Shown here in pieces: positions 1 to 9,936 of a DNA stretch of 64,000 nucleotides. Within the stretch, counting starts at the first letter, position 1, and each line of letters opens with the position of its first letter. A model generated the notes under the pieces. It saw nothing but the letters and a program-made list of their open reading frames with translations, searched no databases and was not told where the DNA came from. The position numbers were made by a program, and so were the translations under genes. Origin of the DNA: Pseudomonas sp. ATCC PTA-122608 (lineage in GTDB: Bacteria > Pseudomonadota > Gammaproteobacteria > Pseudomonadales > Pseudomonadaceae); contig NZ_LPNO01000008.1 in the NCBI RefSeq assembly GCF_001952855.1, forward strand, positions 1-64,000. The letters run 5' to 3'.

Positions 1-178
1 TTGTCTTGTTATTGCCTGGAACGACCAAACCTTTATCTCTAGCCATTTGTCTCCAATCTCGCAGTGACTGTGGGGTGACGCCGATTGCAACGGCGAGTTC
101 TGCCACCGCTCGATTAAGGGGCGGCATCATTTGCAGAACCGCCCAATCCTTGAAGTCATTGTCATAACGTTTCGGCAT
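1..178 (-). CDS. IS3-type transposase OrfA-like protein, truncated by window edge
   Basis: Reading from an ATG at 178 on the minus strand gives a protein starting MPKRYDNDFKDWAVLQMM, followed by a helix-turn-helix with the motif GVTPQSLRDWR. This layout (short basic start, HTH, then a leucine-zipper region) is that of the first ORF of IS3/IS911-type transposases, which binds the inverted repeats. Only about 59 codons lie inside the window, so the zipper and the catalytic second ORF (DDE domain) cannot be seen. The 200 bases between this gene and the EamA gene probably hold the element's end, but I could not define an inverted repeat. The gene may be intact or a remnant. Confidence 0.7.
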   Translation of the reverse strand, partial: MPKRYDNDFKDWAVLQMMPPLNRAVAELAVAIGVTPQSLRDWRQMARDKGLVVPGNNKT

Positions 179-375
179 TGCCAAACACCTTCGCCCCCTT
201 GAATGATTGAGTCAAACATCAGAGGTGACAGATAGGCTGACACGGGGGGTCTTTTCAAAAGTGACCCGCTGTAAGAGCGGAACCCATACAAGCCATCACC
301 CAAAAAACGGATATACACCCACCCCCCGCGTCCCCCTAGAATGCACCTCCTCCACCTCATGCATTCGGGGCATTC

Positions 376-1332
376 ATGCACATCTCATCAGGCCGTTGGG
401 TCTACGGTTTATCCCTGGCCCTGCTGACCGCGCTGCTCTGGGGCATCCTGCCGATCAAACTCAAACAGGTCTTGCAGGTGATGGACCCCGTCACCGTCAC
501 CTGGTTTCGCCTGGTGGTCTCCGGCAGTTGCCTGTTTATCTACCTCGCCGCCGTAAGACGCCTGCCCAGTTGGCGCTCCCTTGGCCCCAAAGGCGCCTGG
601 CTGGTAGCAATCGCCGTGTGCGGCCTGATGGGCAACTACGTGCTCTACCTCGTGGGCCTGAAACTGCTAAGCCCCGGCACCGCGCAACTGGTGGTGCAGA
701 TGGGCCCGATCTTCCTGATGATCGCCAGCGTCTTCGTGTTCAAGGAACGCTTCAGCCTGGGCCAGGGCGTGGGCCTGCTGGTGCTGATCACCGGCTTTGG
801 CCTGTTCTTCAACCAGCGCCTGACCGAACTGCTGACCTCCCTGGGCAGCTACACCGCCGGCGTACTGACGATCCTCCTGGCCACCACCATCTGGACCTTT
901 TACGCCCTGGGCCAGAAGCAGTTGTTGACCGTGTGGAATTCGTTGCAGGTGATGATGGTGATCTACCTGTGCTGCGCGCTGTTGCTGACGCCCTGGGCGC
1001 ACCCGATGGAAGCGCTGCAACTGAGCCCGCTGCAAGGCTGGCTGCTGCTGGCCTGCTGCTTCAATACGCTGATTGCCTACGGCGCATTCGCCGAAGCCCT
1101 GGCCCACTGGGAAGCCTCGCGCGTCAGCGCCACCCTGGCGCTGACGCCATTGGTGACCTTCGTCGCGGTGGCCGTGGCCGCGTGGATGTGGCCCGACTAC
1201 GTGCACGCCGAAGACATCAACGCCCTCGGCTACGGCGGGGCCGTGCTGGTGGTGCTGGGTTCCGCAACGGTCGCGCTGGCGCCATCGTTGTTCGCCGGGC
1301 TCAGGGCCCGGCGTGCACGGTTGGCGTCTTAA
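376..1332 (+). CDS. EamA/DMT-family inner-membrane transporter
   Basis: A 318-aa protein made almost entirely of hydrophobic segments, with about ten predicted membrane helices in two repeated halves, as in the drug/metabolite transporter superfamily (EamA, RhaT/RarD-like). The first helix carries the family-typical ALLWGILPI pattern, and a short basic tail (ARRARLAS) ends the protein in the cytoplasm. Members export or import small metabolites; the substrate cannot be read from sequence. The start is ATG at 376. The gene converges on fumC and the two stop codons overlap (TTAA, 1329-1332), so no separate terminator fits between them. Confidence 0.88.
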   Translation: MHISSGRWVYGLSLALLTALLWGILPIKLKQVLQVMDPVTVTWFRLVVSGSCLFIYLAAVRRLPSWRSLGPKGAWLVAIAVCGLMGNYVLYLVGLKLLSPGTAQLVVQMGPIFLMIASVFVFKERFSLGQGVGLLVLITGFGLFFNQRLTELLTSLGSYTAGVLTILLATTIWTFYALGQKQLLTVWNSLQVMMVIYLCCALLLTPWAHPMEALQLSPLQGWLLLACCFNTLIAYGAFAEALAHWEASRVSATLALTPLVTFVAVAVAAWMWPDYVHAEDINALGYGGAVLVVLGSATVALAPSLFAGLRARRARLAS

Positions 1333-2717
1333 TGACCGGCTTCCAGCATGTTTTCCGGACGCACCCACTGGTCGAACTCTTCATCCGTGAGGTAGCCCAG
1401 CTTGAGCGCCGCCTCCCGTAAGGTCAGCCCTTCGGCATAGGCCTTCTTGGCAATCTCGGCGGACTTGTCGTAGCCGATGTGCGGGTTCAGCGCAGTCACC
1501 AGCATCAGGCCACGCTCAAGGTGCGCGGCCATTTGCTCGGCGTCGGGTTCGAGGCCGGCGATGCAGTGCTCCTGGAAGTTGCTGCAACCGTCAGCCAGCA
1601 GGCGGATCGACTCCAGCAGGTTGTGGATGATCACCGGCTTGTACACGTTCAGCTGCAAATGGCCCTGGCTGGCGGCGAAACCGATGGTCACGTCGTTGCC
1701 CAGCACCTGGCAGGCCAGCATCGACAGGGCTTCGCACTGGGTCGGGTTGACCTTGCCGGGCATGATCGAACTGCCCGGTTCATTCGCCGGCAACTTGACT
1801 TCCGCGAGCCCTGCACGCGGGCCGGAACCCAGCAGGCGCAGGTCGTTGGCGATTTTCATCAGGGCCACGGCCAGGGTTTTCAGGGCACCGTGCAGGGTAG
1901 TCAACGGCTCATGGCCGGACAGCGCAGCGAATTTGTTCGGTGCGGTGACAAACGGCAGGCCCGACAGCGCGGCCAATTCCGAAGCAATCGCTTCGCCAAA
2001 GCCGTGAGGCGAGTTGAGCCCGGTGCCGACGGCAGTACCGCCCTGGGCCAGTTCGCAGACGGCGGGCAGGGCGCTGCGGATCGCGCGTTCGGCGTAATCC
2101 AGTTGCGCTATAAAGGCTGAAACTTCCTGGCCAAAGGTGATCGGCGTGGCGTCCATCATGTGGGTGCGGCCGGTTTTCACCAGTTTCATGTGGCGCGCCG
2201 ACAATTCTGCCAGGCCGCCGGACAGTTCACGGATGGCCGGCAACAGCTTCTCGGTGACCGCCTGCACGGCGGCGATGCTCATGGCGGTGGGGAAGCAGTC
2301 GTTGGAGCTCTGGGAGCGGTTCACATGATCGTTGGGGTGAACCGGGCTCTTGCCGCCACGGGGCTTGCCCGCCAGCTCGTTGGCGCGGCCGGCGATCACT
2401 TCGTTGGCGTTCATGTTGCTCTGGGTACCGCTGCCGGTCTGCCATACCACCAGGGGGAACTGGTCATCGTGTTCGCCGGCGAGCACTTCGTCGGCGGCCT
2501 GTTCGATCAGCCGGGCGATGTCGGCGGGCAGGTCGCCATTGCGGTCGTTGACCCGGGCTGCAGCCTTCTTGATCAGGGCCAGGGCGTGCAGCACGGCGAG
2601 GGGCATGCGCTGGTCGCCGATGGCGAAGTTCACCAGCGAGCGTTGGGTCTGCGCGCCCCAGTAAGCGTCATCCGGGACTTGCACTTCTCCCAGGCTGTCG
2701 GTTTCGATACGGCTCAT
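1329..2717 (-). CDS. fumC: Class II fumarate hydratase
   Basis: Iron-independent fumarase of the TCA cycle, interconverting fumarate and L-malate in the cytoplasm. The 462-aa length fits the family. The superfamily signature [11 protein letters not shown] is intact, as are the substrate-binding stretches [23 protein letters not shown] and [12 protein letters not shown]. The start is the ATG at 2717 ([10 protein letters not shown]); a GTG three codons upstream is less likely. Pseudomonas genomes often carry several fumarases. The neighbourhood here (DUF2059 and bolA downstream on the other strand) matches the copy called fumC2 in P. aeruginosa rather than the iron-regulated copy beside sodA; that assignment is from memory of gene order. 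Confidence 0.95.
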   Translation of the reverse strand: MSRIETDSLGEVQVPDDAYWGAQTQRSLVNFAIGDQRMPLAVLHALALIKKAAARVNDRNGDLPADIARLIEQAADEVLAGEHDDQFPLVVWQTGSGTQSNMNANEVIAGRANELAGKPRGGKSPVHPNDHVNRSQSSNDCFPTAMSIAAVQAVTEKLLPAIRELSGGLAELSARHMKLVKTGRTHMMDATPITFGQEVSAFIAQLDYAERAIRSALPAVCELAQGGTAVGTGLNSPHGFGEAIASELAALSGLPFVTAPNKFAALSGHEPLTTLHGALKTLAVALMKIANDLRLLGSGPRAGLAEVKLPANEPGSSIMPGKVNPTQCEALSMLACQVLGNDVTIGFAASQGHLQLNVYKPVIIHNLLESIRLLADGCSNFQEHCIAGLEPDAEQMAAHLERGLMLVTALNPHIGYDKSAEIAKKAYAEGLTLREAALKLGYLTDEEFDQWVRPENMLEAGH

Positions 2718-2909
2718 CGGGCACACTCCTTCAGGTTCGTTTGCGCAGTTTAGGCCGTGATGGACCTTGAGGGTTCCATTAAAGACTTTTCATCGGATTA
2801 TGTACCGCAAAACCAGGCCCCATAAGGCGTGGGGTTGAGCCGCGGCGTTTTTTAGGCGCAGAATGGGCGCCCTTGGGGTCTTACCTCGCCTGCTAGAAAA
2901 GGAAACTCG

Positions 2910-3428
2910 ATGACTCGTCTTCGTGCCATCTGTACCGCGGTTGCTCTGGTATGTGCCAGCGGCCAGGTTTTTGCCGATACCGCCAGCCACAACGCCAGTG
3001 CCGAAGCCTTCCTTACCCTGGCCCATGCCGACAAGCTGGGTACCCCGGTGTACATGCAAGTGCAACAAATGTTCGCTCAGCGTTTCGAGCAGACCAAGGC
3101 GCCTGCTTCCAAGCAAACCGTTCTGGACACCTACCAGGCCAAGGCCAACACCGCCCTGGACCAGGCTATTGGCTGGAACAAGCTCAAGCCGGACATGATC
3201 AAGCTGTACACCAGTAACTTCAGCGAATCCGAGCTCAAGGACCTGGTTGCGTTCTACCAGTCGCCATTGGGCAAGAAAGTCCTGGAAAAAATGCCTCAGC
3301 TGACCCAGCAATCGGCCCAGATGACCCAGGCCAAGCTGGAAAGCGCGGTACCTGTGGTGAACAAGCTGCTGGAAGACATGACCAACGAGCTGACGCCAAA
3401 AGCCCCGGCCCCGGCCAAGAAGAAGTAA
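2910..3428 (+). CDS. DUF2059 domain-containing exported protein
   Basis: A 172-aa protein with a clear Sec signal peptide (MTRLRAICTAVALVCASGQVFA, cleavage near residue 22), so it is probably periplasmic. The mature part is helical and matches DUF2059, whose hallmark is the stretch around FSESELKDLVAFYQSPLGKKVLEKMP. The family has no established enzymatic function. The C-terminus is a lysine, alanine and proline tail (PKAPAPAKKK). An RBS-like AAGGAAA lies before the ATG. The gene sits 12 bases upstream of bolA and is probably co-transcribed with it. Confidence 0.88.
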   Translation: MTRLRAICTAVALVCASGQVFADTASHNASAEAFLTLAHADKLGTPVYMQVQQMFAQRFEQTKAPASKQTVLDTYQAKANTALDQAIGWNKLKPDMIKLYTSNFSESELKDLVAFYQSPLGKKVLEKMPQLTQQSAQMTQAKLESAVPVVNKLLEDMTNELTPKAPAPAKKK

Positions 3429-3440
3429 ACAGGAATGACC

Positions 3441-3728
3441 ATGCAACAGCGTATCGAATCGGCACTCGTCGCCCTGAGCCCGGAACACTTGAGCGTGCTG
3501 GATGAAAGCCATATGCACAGCCGTGGGTTGCAGACCCACTTCAAGGCCGTGCTGGTCAGCCAGCAGTTCGAGGGGCTCAACCGCGTCAAGCGCCACCAGA
3601 AGGTCTATGCCACGCTGGGTGACCTGATGAGCGAATTCCATGCGTTGGCGCTGCATACCTACACGCCTGAAGAATGGGCGAAAATCGACGCAGCCCCGGC
3701 CTCGCCGACCTGCGCCGGCGGACATTGA
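3441..3728 (+). CDS. bolA: BolA family protein
   Basis: A 95-aa BolA/IbaG-type protein. The family pattern H.H.R...HFKA.LVS..FEG is visible as MHSRGLQTHFKAVLVSQQFEG, followed by RVKRHQKVY and a C-terminal helix. BolA proteins bind monothiol glutaredoxins and [2Fe-2S] clusters, and some bind DNA and affect cell shape and biofilm genes. Of two ATGs (3435, 3441) the second has the better-spaced AGGA ribosome site. It follows the DUF2059 gene closely, an arrangement known in other pseudomonads. Confidence 0.92.
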   Translation: MQQRIESALVALSPEHLSVLDESHMHSRGLQTHFKAVLVSQQFEGLNRVKRHQKVYATLGDLMSEFHALALHTYTPEEWAKIDAAPASPTCAGGH

Positions 3729-3750
3729 TGGGTATCGACTGAACTCCCCT

Positions 3751-3849
3751 GTAGGAGCGAGCTTGCTCGCGAAAAACCTGAGAGCGCCGTTGGGTTTCAG
3801 GTGTTCCGCGTCACCGTTGACGTCCTTCGCGAGCAAGCTCGCTCCTACA
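3751..3849. repeat. Paired REP element (REPIN)
   Basis: Two inverted copies of a REP unit: 3751-3771 (core AGCGAGCTTGCTCGCG) and its reverse complement at 3826-3849 (CGCGAGCAAGCTCGCT), about 55 bases apart. This is the REPIN format of fluorescent pseudomonads, mobilised in trans by RAYT transposases. It lies between bolA and the next gene. Confidence 0.85.
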
Positions 3850-3880
3850 GTTAACGGTTTATCCCTGATAGAATCCGCAA

Positions 3881-3908
3881 CGCGCCGCTTAGTCGGCGCG
3901 TTTTTTTT
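3881..3908 (+). terminator. Rho-independent terminator after bolA
   Basis: A 7-bp GC stem (CGCGCCG / CGGCGCG) with a 6-base loop is followed by eight T residues. It would end the DUF2059-bolA transcript before trhO. Confidence 0.85.
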
Positions 3909-3955
3909 GCATCCGGTTCACCCTTTACGAGGGTAGCCACCTGGAGAGAACACCC

Positions 3956-4900
3956 ATGACTCAACCAATCGTCGTGGCGGCACTGTATAAGTTCGTCACC
4001 CTCGAAGATTACGTTGCCCTGCGCGAGCCACTGCTGCAGGCGATGGTCGACAACGGCATCAAAGGCACCTTGCTGATCGCCGAAGAAGGCATCAACGGCA
4101 CCGTTTCCGGTAGCCGCGAAGGCATTGATGGCTTGATGGCCTGGCTCAAGAACGACCCACGCATGGACGACATCGACCACAAAGAGTCGTACTGCGACGA
4201 GCAGCCGTTCTACCGCACCAAGGTCAAGCTCAAGAAAGAGATCGTGACCCTGGGCGTCGAAGGCGTTGACCCGAACAAAAAAGTCGGCACCTACGTCAAT
4301 CCGCAAGACTGGAATGCGCTGATCAGCGACCCGGAAGTGCTGCTGATCGATACCCGCAACGACTACGAAGTGTCCATCGGCACCTTTGAAGGTGCGATCG
4401 ACCCGAAAACCACCAGCTTTCGCGAATTTCCCGACTACATCAGAGCCAACTTCGATCCGGCCAAGCACAAGAAAGTCGCCATGTTCTGCACCGGCGGCAT
4501 TCGTTGCGAAAAAGCCTCGAGCTATATGCTCAGCGAAGGTTTTGACGAGGTGTACCACCTCAAGGGTGGCATCCTGAAGTACCTTGAAGAGGTGCCGCAG
4601 GAAGAAACCAAATGGCAGGGCGACTGCTTTGTGTTCGACAATCGCGTGACCGTGCGCCACGACTTGAGCGAAGGCGACTACGATCAATGTCATGCCTGCC
4701 GCACACCGATCAGCGCCTCCGACCGTGCATCCGAACACTATGTGGCCGGCATCAGTTGCCCGCATTGCTGGGATAAGCTTTCCGAGAAGACTCGTCGCAG
4801 TGCGATCGACCGGCAGAAGCAGATTGAACTGGCCAAGGCCCGCAACTTGCCGCACCCGATTGGCTACAACTACAAGCAATCCCCATCCTCCGAGGCCTGA
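3956..4900 (+). CDS. trhO: tRNA uridine(34) hydroxylase TrhO (YceA, rhodanese-like)
   Basis: A 314-aa protein of the TrhO/YceA family, which performs oxygen-dependent hydroxylation of U34 to 5-hydroxyuridine in tRNA, a step toward cmo5U/mo5U wobble modification. The N-terminal ferredoxin-like half contains [17 protein letters not shown]. The rhodanese domain (about residues 120-220) has the active-site loop CTGGIRCEK with the catalytic Cys near residue 178. A C-terminal zinc-site-like region follows (CHACRTPI, then CPHCWDKL). The strong RBS is CTGGAGAG before ATG 3956. The terminator and REPIN upstream suggest its own promoter; the DsbA-like gene starts 4 bases after it. Confidence 0.95.
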   Translation: MTQPIVVAALYKFVTLEDYVALREPLLQAMVDNGIKGTLLIAEEGINGTVSGSREGIDGLMAWLKNDPRMDDIDHKESYCDEQPFYRTKVKLKKEIVTLGVEGVDPNKKVGTYVNPQDWNALISDPEVLLIDTRNDYEVSIGTFEGAIDPKTTSFREFPDYIRANFDPAKHKKVAMFCTGGIRCEKASSYMLSEGFDEVYHLKGGILKYLEEVPQEETKWQGDCFVFDNRVTVRHDLSEGDYDQCHACRTPISASDRASEHYVAGISCPHCWDKLSEKTRRSAIDRQKQIELAKARNLPHPIGYNYKQSPSSEA

Positions 4901-4903
4901 GCC

Positions 4904-5539
4904 ATGTCCGCGCGCCTGCTCTATGTAATGGATCCGATGTGTTCATGGTGCTGGGGTTTCGCTCCGGTGGCCAAGGCGCTGGTTGAGCAGGCCCAGGCCG
5001 CAGGCGTGGAGCTGCACCTGGTGGTGGGCGGTTTGCGCACCGGCAGTGGCGCGGCGCTGGAGCCGACCACCCGGCGCTATATTCTTGAGCACTGGCAGGC
5101 GGTCACCGACGCCACCGGCCAGCCGTTCAAGCGGGAGGGCGCGTTGCCTGACGGATTTGTCTACGACACCGAGCCGGCTTGCCGTGCGGTGGTCACGGCC
5201 CGCAGCCTGGCGCCGGATTGCGCGTGGAAACTGCTGGGCCTGATCCAGCAGGCGTTCTACGTCGAAGGGCGCGACGTGACCCGCGCCGACGTGCTGGTGG
5301 AGTTGGCCGAGACGGCCGGCGTGCCGCGTATCGAATTCGCCGAAGCCTTCGACCGGGCCGATCAGCACGCGGCCACCGCCGCGGATTTCACCTGGGTTCA
5401 GGACTTGGGTATCGCCGGTTTCCCGACCTTGCTGGCTGAGCGCAATGGGCAGTTGGCGCTGCTTACCAATGGCTATCAGCCGCTGTCCGAGTTGTCGCCG
5501 CTGCTGAGTCGTTGGCTGGAGCGAGCTGCCTGTGCATGA
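4904..5539 (+). CDS. DsbA/FrnE-family thioredoxin-fold protein
   Basis: A 211-aa protein with a thioredoxin-like fold and the N-terminal motif DPMCSWCWGFAPV, a CxxC active site typical of the DsbA/FrnE/2-hydroxychromene-carboxylate-isomerase superfamily. A cis-Pro loop is seen near the C-terminus (LGIAGFPTLLAE). No signal peptide is present, so it should act in the cytoplasm as a disulfide oxidoreductase or chaperone; the partner is unknown. It starts 4 bases after trhO, and its stop codon overlaps the start of the ABC exporter, so the three genes are probably one operon. Confidence 0.88.
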   Translation: MSARLLYVMDPMCSWCWGFAPVAKALVEQAQAAGVELHLVVGGLRTGSGAALEPTTRRYILEHWQAVTDATGQPFKREGALPDGFVYDTEPACRAVVTARSLAPDCAWKLLGLIQQAFYVEGRDVTRADVLVELAETAGVPRIEFAEAFDRADQHAATAADFTWVQDLGIAGFPTLLAERNGQLALLTNGYQPLSELSPLLSRWLERAACA

Positions 5540-7352
5540 TCAGCCCGATCCCGTCGAACAACCCAAGCGCGTCGACCGGCTGACCTGGGCGGAAGTCCGC
5601 CGCCTGGCCCTGCATCACAAAAAATCCCTGTGGATCGCCAATGGGGTTGCCGTGCTGGCGACCCTGTGCAGCGTGCCGATCCCGTTGCTGTTGCCGTTGC
5701 TGGTGGACGAAGTACTGCTGGGCCACGGCGATGCGGCACTGAAAGTGATGAACCACGCGCTGCCCCTGGGTTGGCAGAAGGCTGCCGGCTATATCGGCCT
5801 GATGCTGCTGGTGACCTTGCTGTTGCGTTGCGGCGCCCTGGTGTTCAACGTGTTGCAGGCGCGGTTGTTTGCGCGGCTGGCCAAGGACATTGTCTATCGC
5901 ATTCGCGTACGGCTGATCGAGCGCCTCAAGCGCATTTCCCTCAGCGAATACGAAAGCCTGGGCAGCGGCACGGTGACCACGCACCTGGTCACCGACCTGG
6001 ACACGGTGGACAAATTCGTCGGCGAGACCCTCAGCCGATTCCTGGTGGCGATGCTCACGCTGGTGGGCACCTCCGGGATCCTGATGTGGATGCACTGGAA
6101 GCTGGCGCTGTTGATCCTGCTGTTCAACCCGCTGGTGATCTACGCCACCGTGCAGTTGGGCAAGCGGGTCAAGCACCTTAAGAAGCTGGAAAACGACAGC
6201 ACCTCGCGGTTCACCCAGGCCCTCACCGAAACCCTCGATGCGATCCAGGAAGTGCGCGCCGGCAACCGCCAGGGCTTTTTCCTCGGGCGCCTGGGCCAGC
6301 GCGCCCAGGAAGTGCGGGACTTCGCCGTCAATTCCCAGTGGAAAAGCGACGCCTCCAGCCGCGCCAGTGGCCTGCTGTTCCAGTTCGGTATCGACATTTT
6401 CCGCGCGGCGGCCATGCTCACCGTGCTGTTTTCCGACCTGTCCATCGGCCAGATGCTCGCGGTGTTCAGCTACCTGTGGTTCATGATCAGCCCGGTGGAG
6501 CAGTTGTTGAACCTGCAATACGCCTACTACGCGGCGGGCGGGGCGCTGACGCGGATCAACGAACTGCTGGCCCGCGCCGACGAACCGCAATACGCGGGCG
6601 GTGCCGATCCGTTTACCGGGCGCGAGACCGTCGGCATCGAGGTGCGCGGCCTGAACTTCGGCTATGGCGAAGAGCTGGTGCTCGACCAGTTGAACCTGAA
6701 CATTGCCCCGGGTGAAAAAGTCGCGATTGTCGGCGCCAGCGGCGGCGGCAAAAGTACCCTGGTGCAGCTGTTGCTGGGGCTGTATACGCCGCAGGCGGGC
6801 AGCATCCGTTTTGGTGGCTTGACCCAGCAGGAAATCGGCCTGGAGACGATTCGCGAGAACGTCTCCGTGGTGCTGCAACACCCGGCGCTGTTCAACGATA
6901 CGGTGCGCGCCAACCTGACCATGGGCCGCGAACGCAGCGACCAGGCCTGCTGGCAGGCGCTGGAAATTGCCCAACTGGATGCGACTGTCAGGGCGCTGCC
7001 GCTGGGCCTGGACAGCGTGGTCGGGCGCTCCGGCGTACGCTTCTCCGGCGGCCAGCGTCAGCGCCTGGCCATTGCACGGATGGTGCTCGCGGAGCCAAAA
7101 GTGGTAATACTCGACGAAGCCACCTCGGCCCTGGATGCGGCAACCGAATACAATCTGCACCAGGCGCTGGCGCGGTTTCTCACTGGCCGTACCACCTTGA
7201 TCATCGCCCACAGGCTGTCGGCGGTGAAACAGGCGGATCGGGTATTGGTGTTTGATGGCGGGCATATTGCCGAGGATGGCGACCATCAGCAGCTCATTGC
7301 TGACGGTGGCTTGTACGCCAAACTTTACGGACACTTGCAACAAGTGCGGTGA
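5532..7352 (+). CDS. ABC exporter, fused permease and ATPase (MsbA-like)
   Basis: A 606-aa type IV ABC exporter half-transporter. Six membrane helices fill roughly residues 20-330, and the nucleotide-binding domain follows: Walker A GASGGGKST (about 401-409), signature FSGGQRQRL, Walker B VVILDEATSALD, and switch His in LIIAHRLS. It should work as a homodimer in the inner membrane; lipids or drugs are common substrates, but nothing here identifies one. The start ATG lies inside the end of the preceding DsbA-like gene (8-base overlap), implying translational coupling. Confidence 0.92.
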   Translation: MHDQPDPVEQPKRVDRLTWAEVRRLALHHKKSLWIANGVAVLATLCSVPIPLLLPLLVDEVLLGHGDAALKVMNHALPLGWQKAAGYIGLMLLVTLLLRCGALVFNVLQARLFARLAKDIVYRIRVRLIERLKRISLSEYESLGSGTVTTHLVTDLDTVDKFVGETLSRFLVAMLTLVGTSGILMWMHWKLALLILLFNPLVIYATVQLGKRVKHLKKLENDSTSRFTQALTETLDAIQEVRAGNRQGFFLGRLGQRAQEVRDFAVNSQWKSDASSRASGLLFQFGIDIFRAAAMLTVLFSDLSIGQMLAVFSYLWFMISPVEQLLNLQYAYYAAGGALTRINELLARADEPQYAGGADPFTGRETVGIEVRGLNFGYGEELVLDQLNLNIAPGEKVAIVGASGGGKSTLVQLLLGLYTPQAGSIRFGGLTQQEIGLETIRENVSVVLQHPALFNDTVRANLTMGRERSDQACWQALEIAQLDATVRALPLGLDSVVGRSGVRFSGGQRQRLAIARMVLAEPKVVILDEATSALDAATEYNLHQALARFLTGRTTLIIAHRLSAVKQADRVLVFDGGHIAEDGDHQQLIADGGLYAKLYGHLQQVR

Positions 7353-7427
7353 TTTAGCCTACGCTGAGCTATCAGGAGCGGTTTTCACTCGCGTGCGTAT
7401 TTTAGTTGTGCATGTGCAAGGGACCTC

Positions 7428-9890
7428 ATGAAGCAAAAGCAGACTCTCGGAACCCCTCGGTTGTTGGGCATCGTGTGGCCCTTTATTGCCGTCGTACTGT
7501 TCCAGGCATTGTTAGGCTGCGTCAGTCTCTACGTGCTCTCGGCGGTGCGCGGCTATGTGGCAGGCGAAAGCCTGTGGTCCAAGGGCCAGAAAGACGCGAT
7601 CTTTTACCTGACGCTGTACGCCGACAACCGCAACGAAGCCACCTTCCTCAAATACCAGAACGCGATTGCCGTACCCCAGGGCGGGCATGAGCTGCGCGTG
7701 GCCCTCGACCGCCCGACCCCGGACCTGAGCGCCGCACGCTCGGGCATCCTCAAGGGCGGCAACCACCGTGACGACGTTTCCAGCCTGATCTGGCTATACC
7801 TCAACTTTCGCCATTTCAGTTACCTGGAAAAGGCCATCGAGCTGTGGACGGTGGGCGACGGCTATTTGTTGCAACTGGACGACCTGGCGCAGGAGATGCA
7901 CCGGGCGATCCTGGCCAATCAGGTCAGCAGCGCCGACGTGCACGCCTGGAAGGAACGGATTTTCGCCATCAACGACGGCGTGACCCCGGCCGCCAAAGCC
8001 TTCAGTGACGCCCTGGGCGAAGGCTCGCGGATGATTCTGCGCCTGCTGCTGGTGACCAACCTGGCCACGGCGCTGGGCTTGATCGTGCTGGCGCTGTTGC
8101 GCACCCACAAGCTGCTGGCCCAGCGGCACGCGTTTGCCGACGCGCTGCAGTTAGAGAAGGAGCGGGCGCAGATAACCCTGGAGTCAATTGGCGACGGGGT
8201 AATCACCACCGATGTCGACGGCGCCATTGCGTATATGAACCCGGCCGCCGAAGCCCTGACCCACTGGAAAGGCGCCCAGGCCCAGGGGTTGCCGCTGGCA
8301 GCGCTGTTCAACCTGCTGGATGAGAATGCCCAGGCCGACGGCTTTACCTTGATCGAACGCATATTGGGCGGCCAGCTCGGCGGGGGCAGCGAGCATTCAA
8401 AGCTGATTCAGCGTCTGGACGGCACCACCGTGTCCGTCACCCTGGTGGGCGCGCCGATCCGCAGTGCTGGCAAAGTCGTCGGCGCGGTGCTGGTGCTGCA
8501 CGACATGACCCAGGAGCGCCAGTACATCGCCAACCTGTCCTGGCAGGCGACCCACGATGCCTTGACCGGCCTGGCCAACCGGCGCGAGTTTGAGTTCCGC
8601 CTGGAGCAGGTGCTGCACAACGTCGGGCGCCAGCAAAGCGGGCGCCATGCCTTGATGTTCCTTGACCTTGACCAGTTCAAGCTGGTCAACGACACCTGCG
8701 GGCATGCCGCCGGGGATGAGCTGTTGCGGCATATCTGCGCGCTGCTGCAGTCGGATCTGCGCGAAGGCGACACCCTGGCCCGGCTTGGCGGCGACGAGTT
8801 CGGCATCCTGCTGGAAAACTGTCCGGCACAGGTGGCGGAAAAAATCGCCGAAAGCCTGCGCCATACCGTGCAGAGCCTGCATTTTGTGTGGAAGGGCAGG
8901 CCGTTTGTCACCACCGTGAGTATCGGCCTGGTGCACATCACCCAAGCCCCGACCACCCTGGAAACCTCCCTGCGGGCTGCCGACATGGCGTGCTACATGG
9001 CCAAGGAAAAAGGCCGCAACCGCGTGCAGGTGTATCACGCCGATGACTCGGAATTGTCCCTGCGTTTTGGCGAAATGGCCTGGGTGCAGCGCCTGCATAT
9101 GGCCCTGGAAGAGAACCGCTTTTGCCTGTACGCCCAGGAAATTGCGCCGCTGGGGCACACCGAGCATGGCAATGGGCATATCGAAATCCTGCTGCGCCTG
9201 CATGACGAGGCGGGGCGGATCATCCTGCCGAACAGTTTTATCCCGGCGGCCGAGCGTTACGGTTTGATGACATCGCTGGATCGCTGGGTGGTGGAGAACG
9301 TGTTCAAGATCGTCGCGGGCTGTATGCGTGAGCGCCCGGCCCGGCCTATGGCTATGTGTGCGATCAATCTGTCAGGCATTACCATCGGCGATGAGGACTT
9401 TCTCGGGTTCTTGCGTGAGAAATTCAGCGCGTATGGCATTCCGCCAGAAATGATTTGTTTTGAAATTACAGAAACCAGCGCTATCGCGAATTTGGGTAGT
9501 GCAATTCGTTTTATCAACGAACTCAAAGAGTTAGGGTGCCATTTCTCCCTCGATGACTTCTGCGCCGGGATGTCCTCGTTCGCATATCTTAAACATTTAC
9601 CTGTAGACTTCTTGAAGATCGATGGAAGTTTCGTAAAGGATATGCTGGACGACCCGATTAACCGCGCTATGGTCGAAGTGATCAATCACATCGGTCATGT
9701 CATGGGTAAGCGCACAATTGCCGAATTTGTCGAGACACCCCAGATCGAACAAGCCTTGCTTGAGATCGGGGTCGACTACGCTCAGGGATACCTGATCGAG
9801 CGACCGCAGTTGTTTACCTTTGATAGTTTGCAGTGTCGACCTGTGCGACCGCAGCCTCTGTTATTCAAGGCGCCTGGCACGTTCCGATGA
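7428..9890 (+). CDS. rbdA: RbdA-like membrane GGDEF-EAL cyclic-di-GMP protein
   Basis: An 820-aa bifunctional c-di-GMP enzyme. Order: TM helix (about 12-36), periplasmic region, second TM (about 206-226), short coiled linker, PAS domain (about 247-360), GGDEF domain and EAL domain. The GGDEF core is canonical (LARLGGDEF near 453), with an inhibitory I-site RxxD (REGD) five residues upstream. The EAL signature reads EIL (EILLRL near 585), a common variant; the other phosphodiesterase residues ETETS and DDFCAGMSS are present, the latter with Cys where Gly is usual. Length, architecture and position after the ABC exporter match RbdA of P. aeruginosa, a biofilm-dispersal regulator. The final third is less GC-rich than the rest. 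Confidence 0.9.
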   Translation: MKQKQTLGTPRLLGIVWPFIAVVLFQALLGCVSLYVLSAVRGYVAGESLWSKGQKDAIFYLTLYADNRNEATFLKYQNAIAVPQGGHELRVALDRPTPDLSAARSGILKGGNHRDDVSSLIWLYLNFRHFSYLEKAIELWTVGDGYLLQLDDLAQEMHRAILANQVSSADVHAWKERIFAINDGVTPAAKAFSDALGEGSRMILRLLLVTNLATALGLIVLALLRTHKLLAQRHAFADALQLEKERAQITLESIGDGVITTDVDGAIAYMNPAAEALTHWKGAQAQGLPLAALFNLLDENAQADGFTLIERILGGQLGGGSEHSKLIQRLDGTTVSVTLVGAPIRSAGKVVGAVLVLHDMTQERQYIANLSWQATHDALTGLANRREFEFRLEQVLHNVGRQQSGRHALMFLDLDQFKLVNDTCGHAAGDELLRHICALLQSDLREGDTLARLGGDEFGILLENCPAQVAEKIAESLRHTVQSLHFVWKGRPFVTTVSIGLVHITQAPTTLETSLRAADMACYMAKEKGRNRVQVYHADDSELSLRFGEMAWVQRLHMALEENRFCLYAQEIAPLGHTEHGNGHIEILLRLHDEAGRIILPNSFIPAAERYGLMTSLDRWVVENVFKIVAGCMRERPARPMAMCAINLSGITIGDEDFLGFLREKFSAYGIPPEMICFEITETSAIANLGSAIRFINELKELGCHFSLDDFCAGMSSFAYLKHLPVDFLKIDGSFVKDMLDDPINRAMVEVINHIGHVMGKRTIAEFVETPQIEQALLEIGVDYAQGYLIERPQLFTFDSLQCRPVRPQPLLFKAPGTFR

Positions 9891-9936
9891 AACATTTGCT
9901 GGTCTGTACATATCACACATCAAAAGGAGCCCGACA

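Noticed and set aside
207..1421. 404-codon plus-strand frame overlapping the EamA gene
   Set aside because: Out-of-frame shadow rich in Arg and Pro; the EamA frame has clear membrane helices and a proper start.
3851..4879. 342-codon minus-strand frame opposite trhO
   Set aside because: Shadow frame; trhO on the plus strand has intact catalytic motifs.
5463..7343. 626-codon open frame on the minus strand opposite the ABC exporter
   Set aside because: Antisense shadow of a GC-rich gene; composition is Gln/His/Arg-rich with no domain, while the plus strand has intact ABC motifs.
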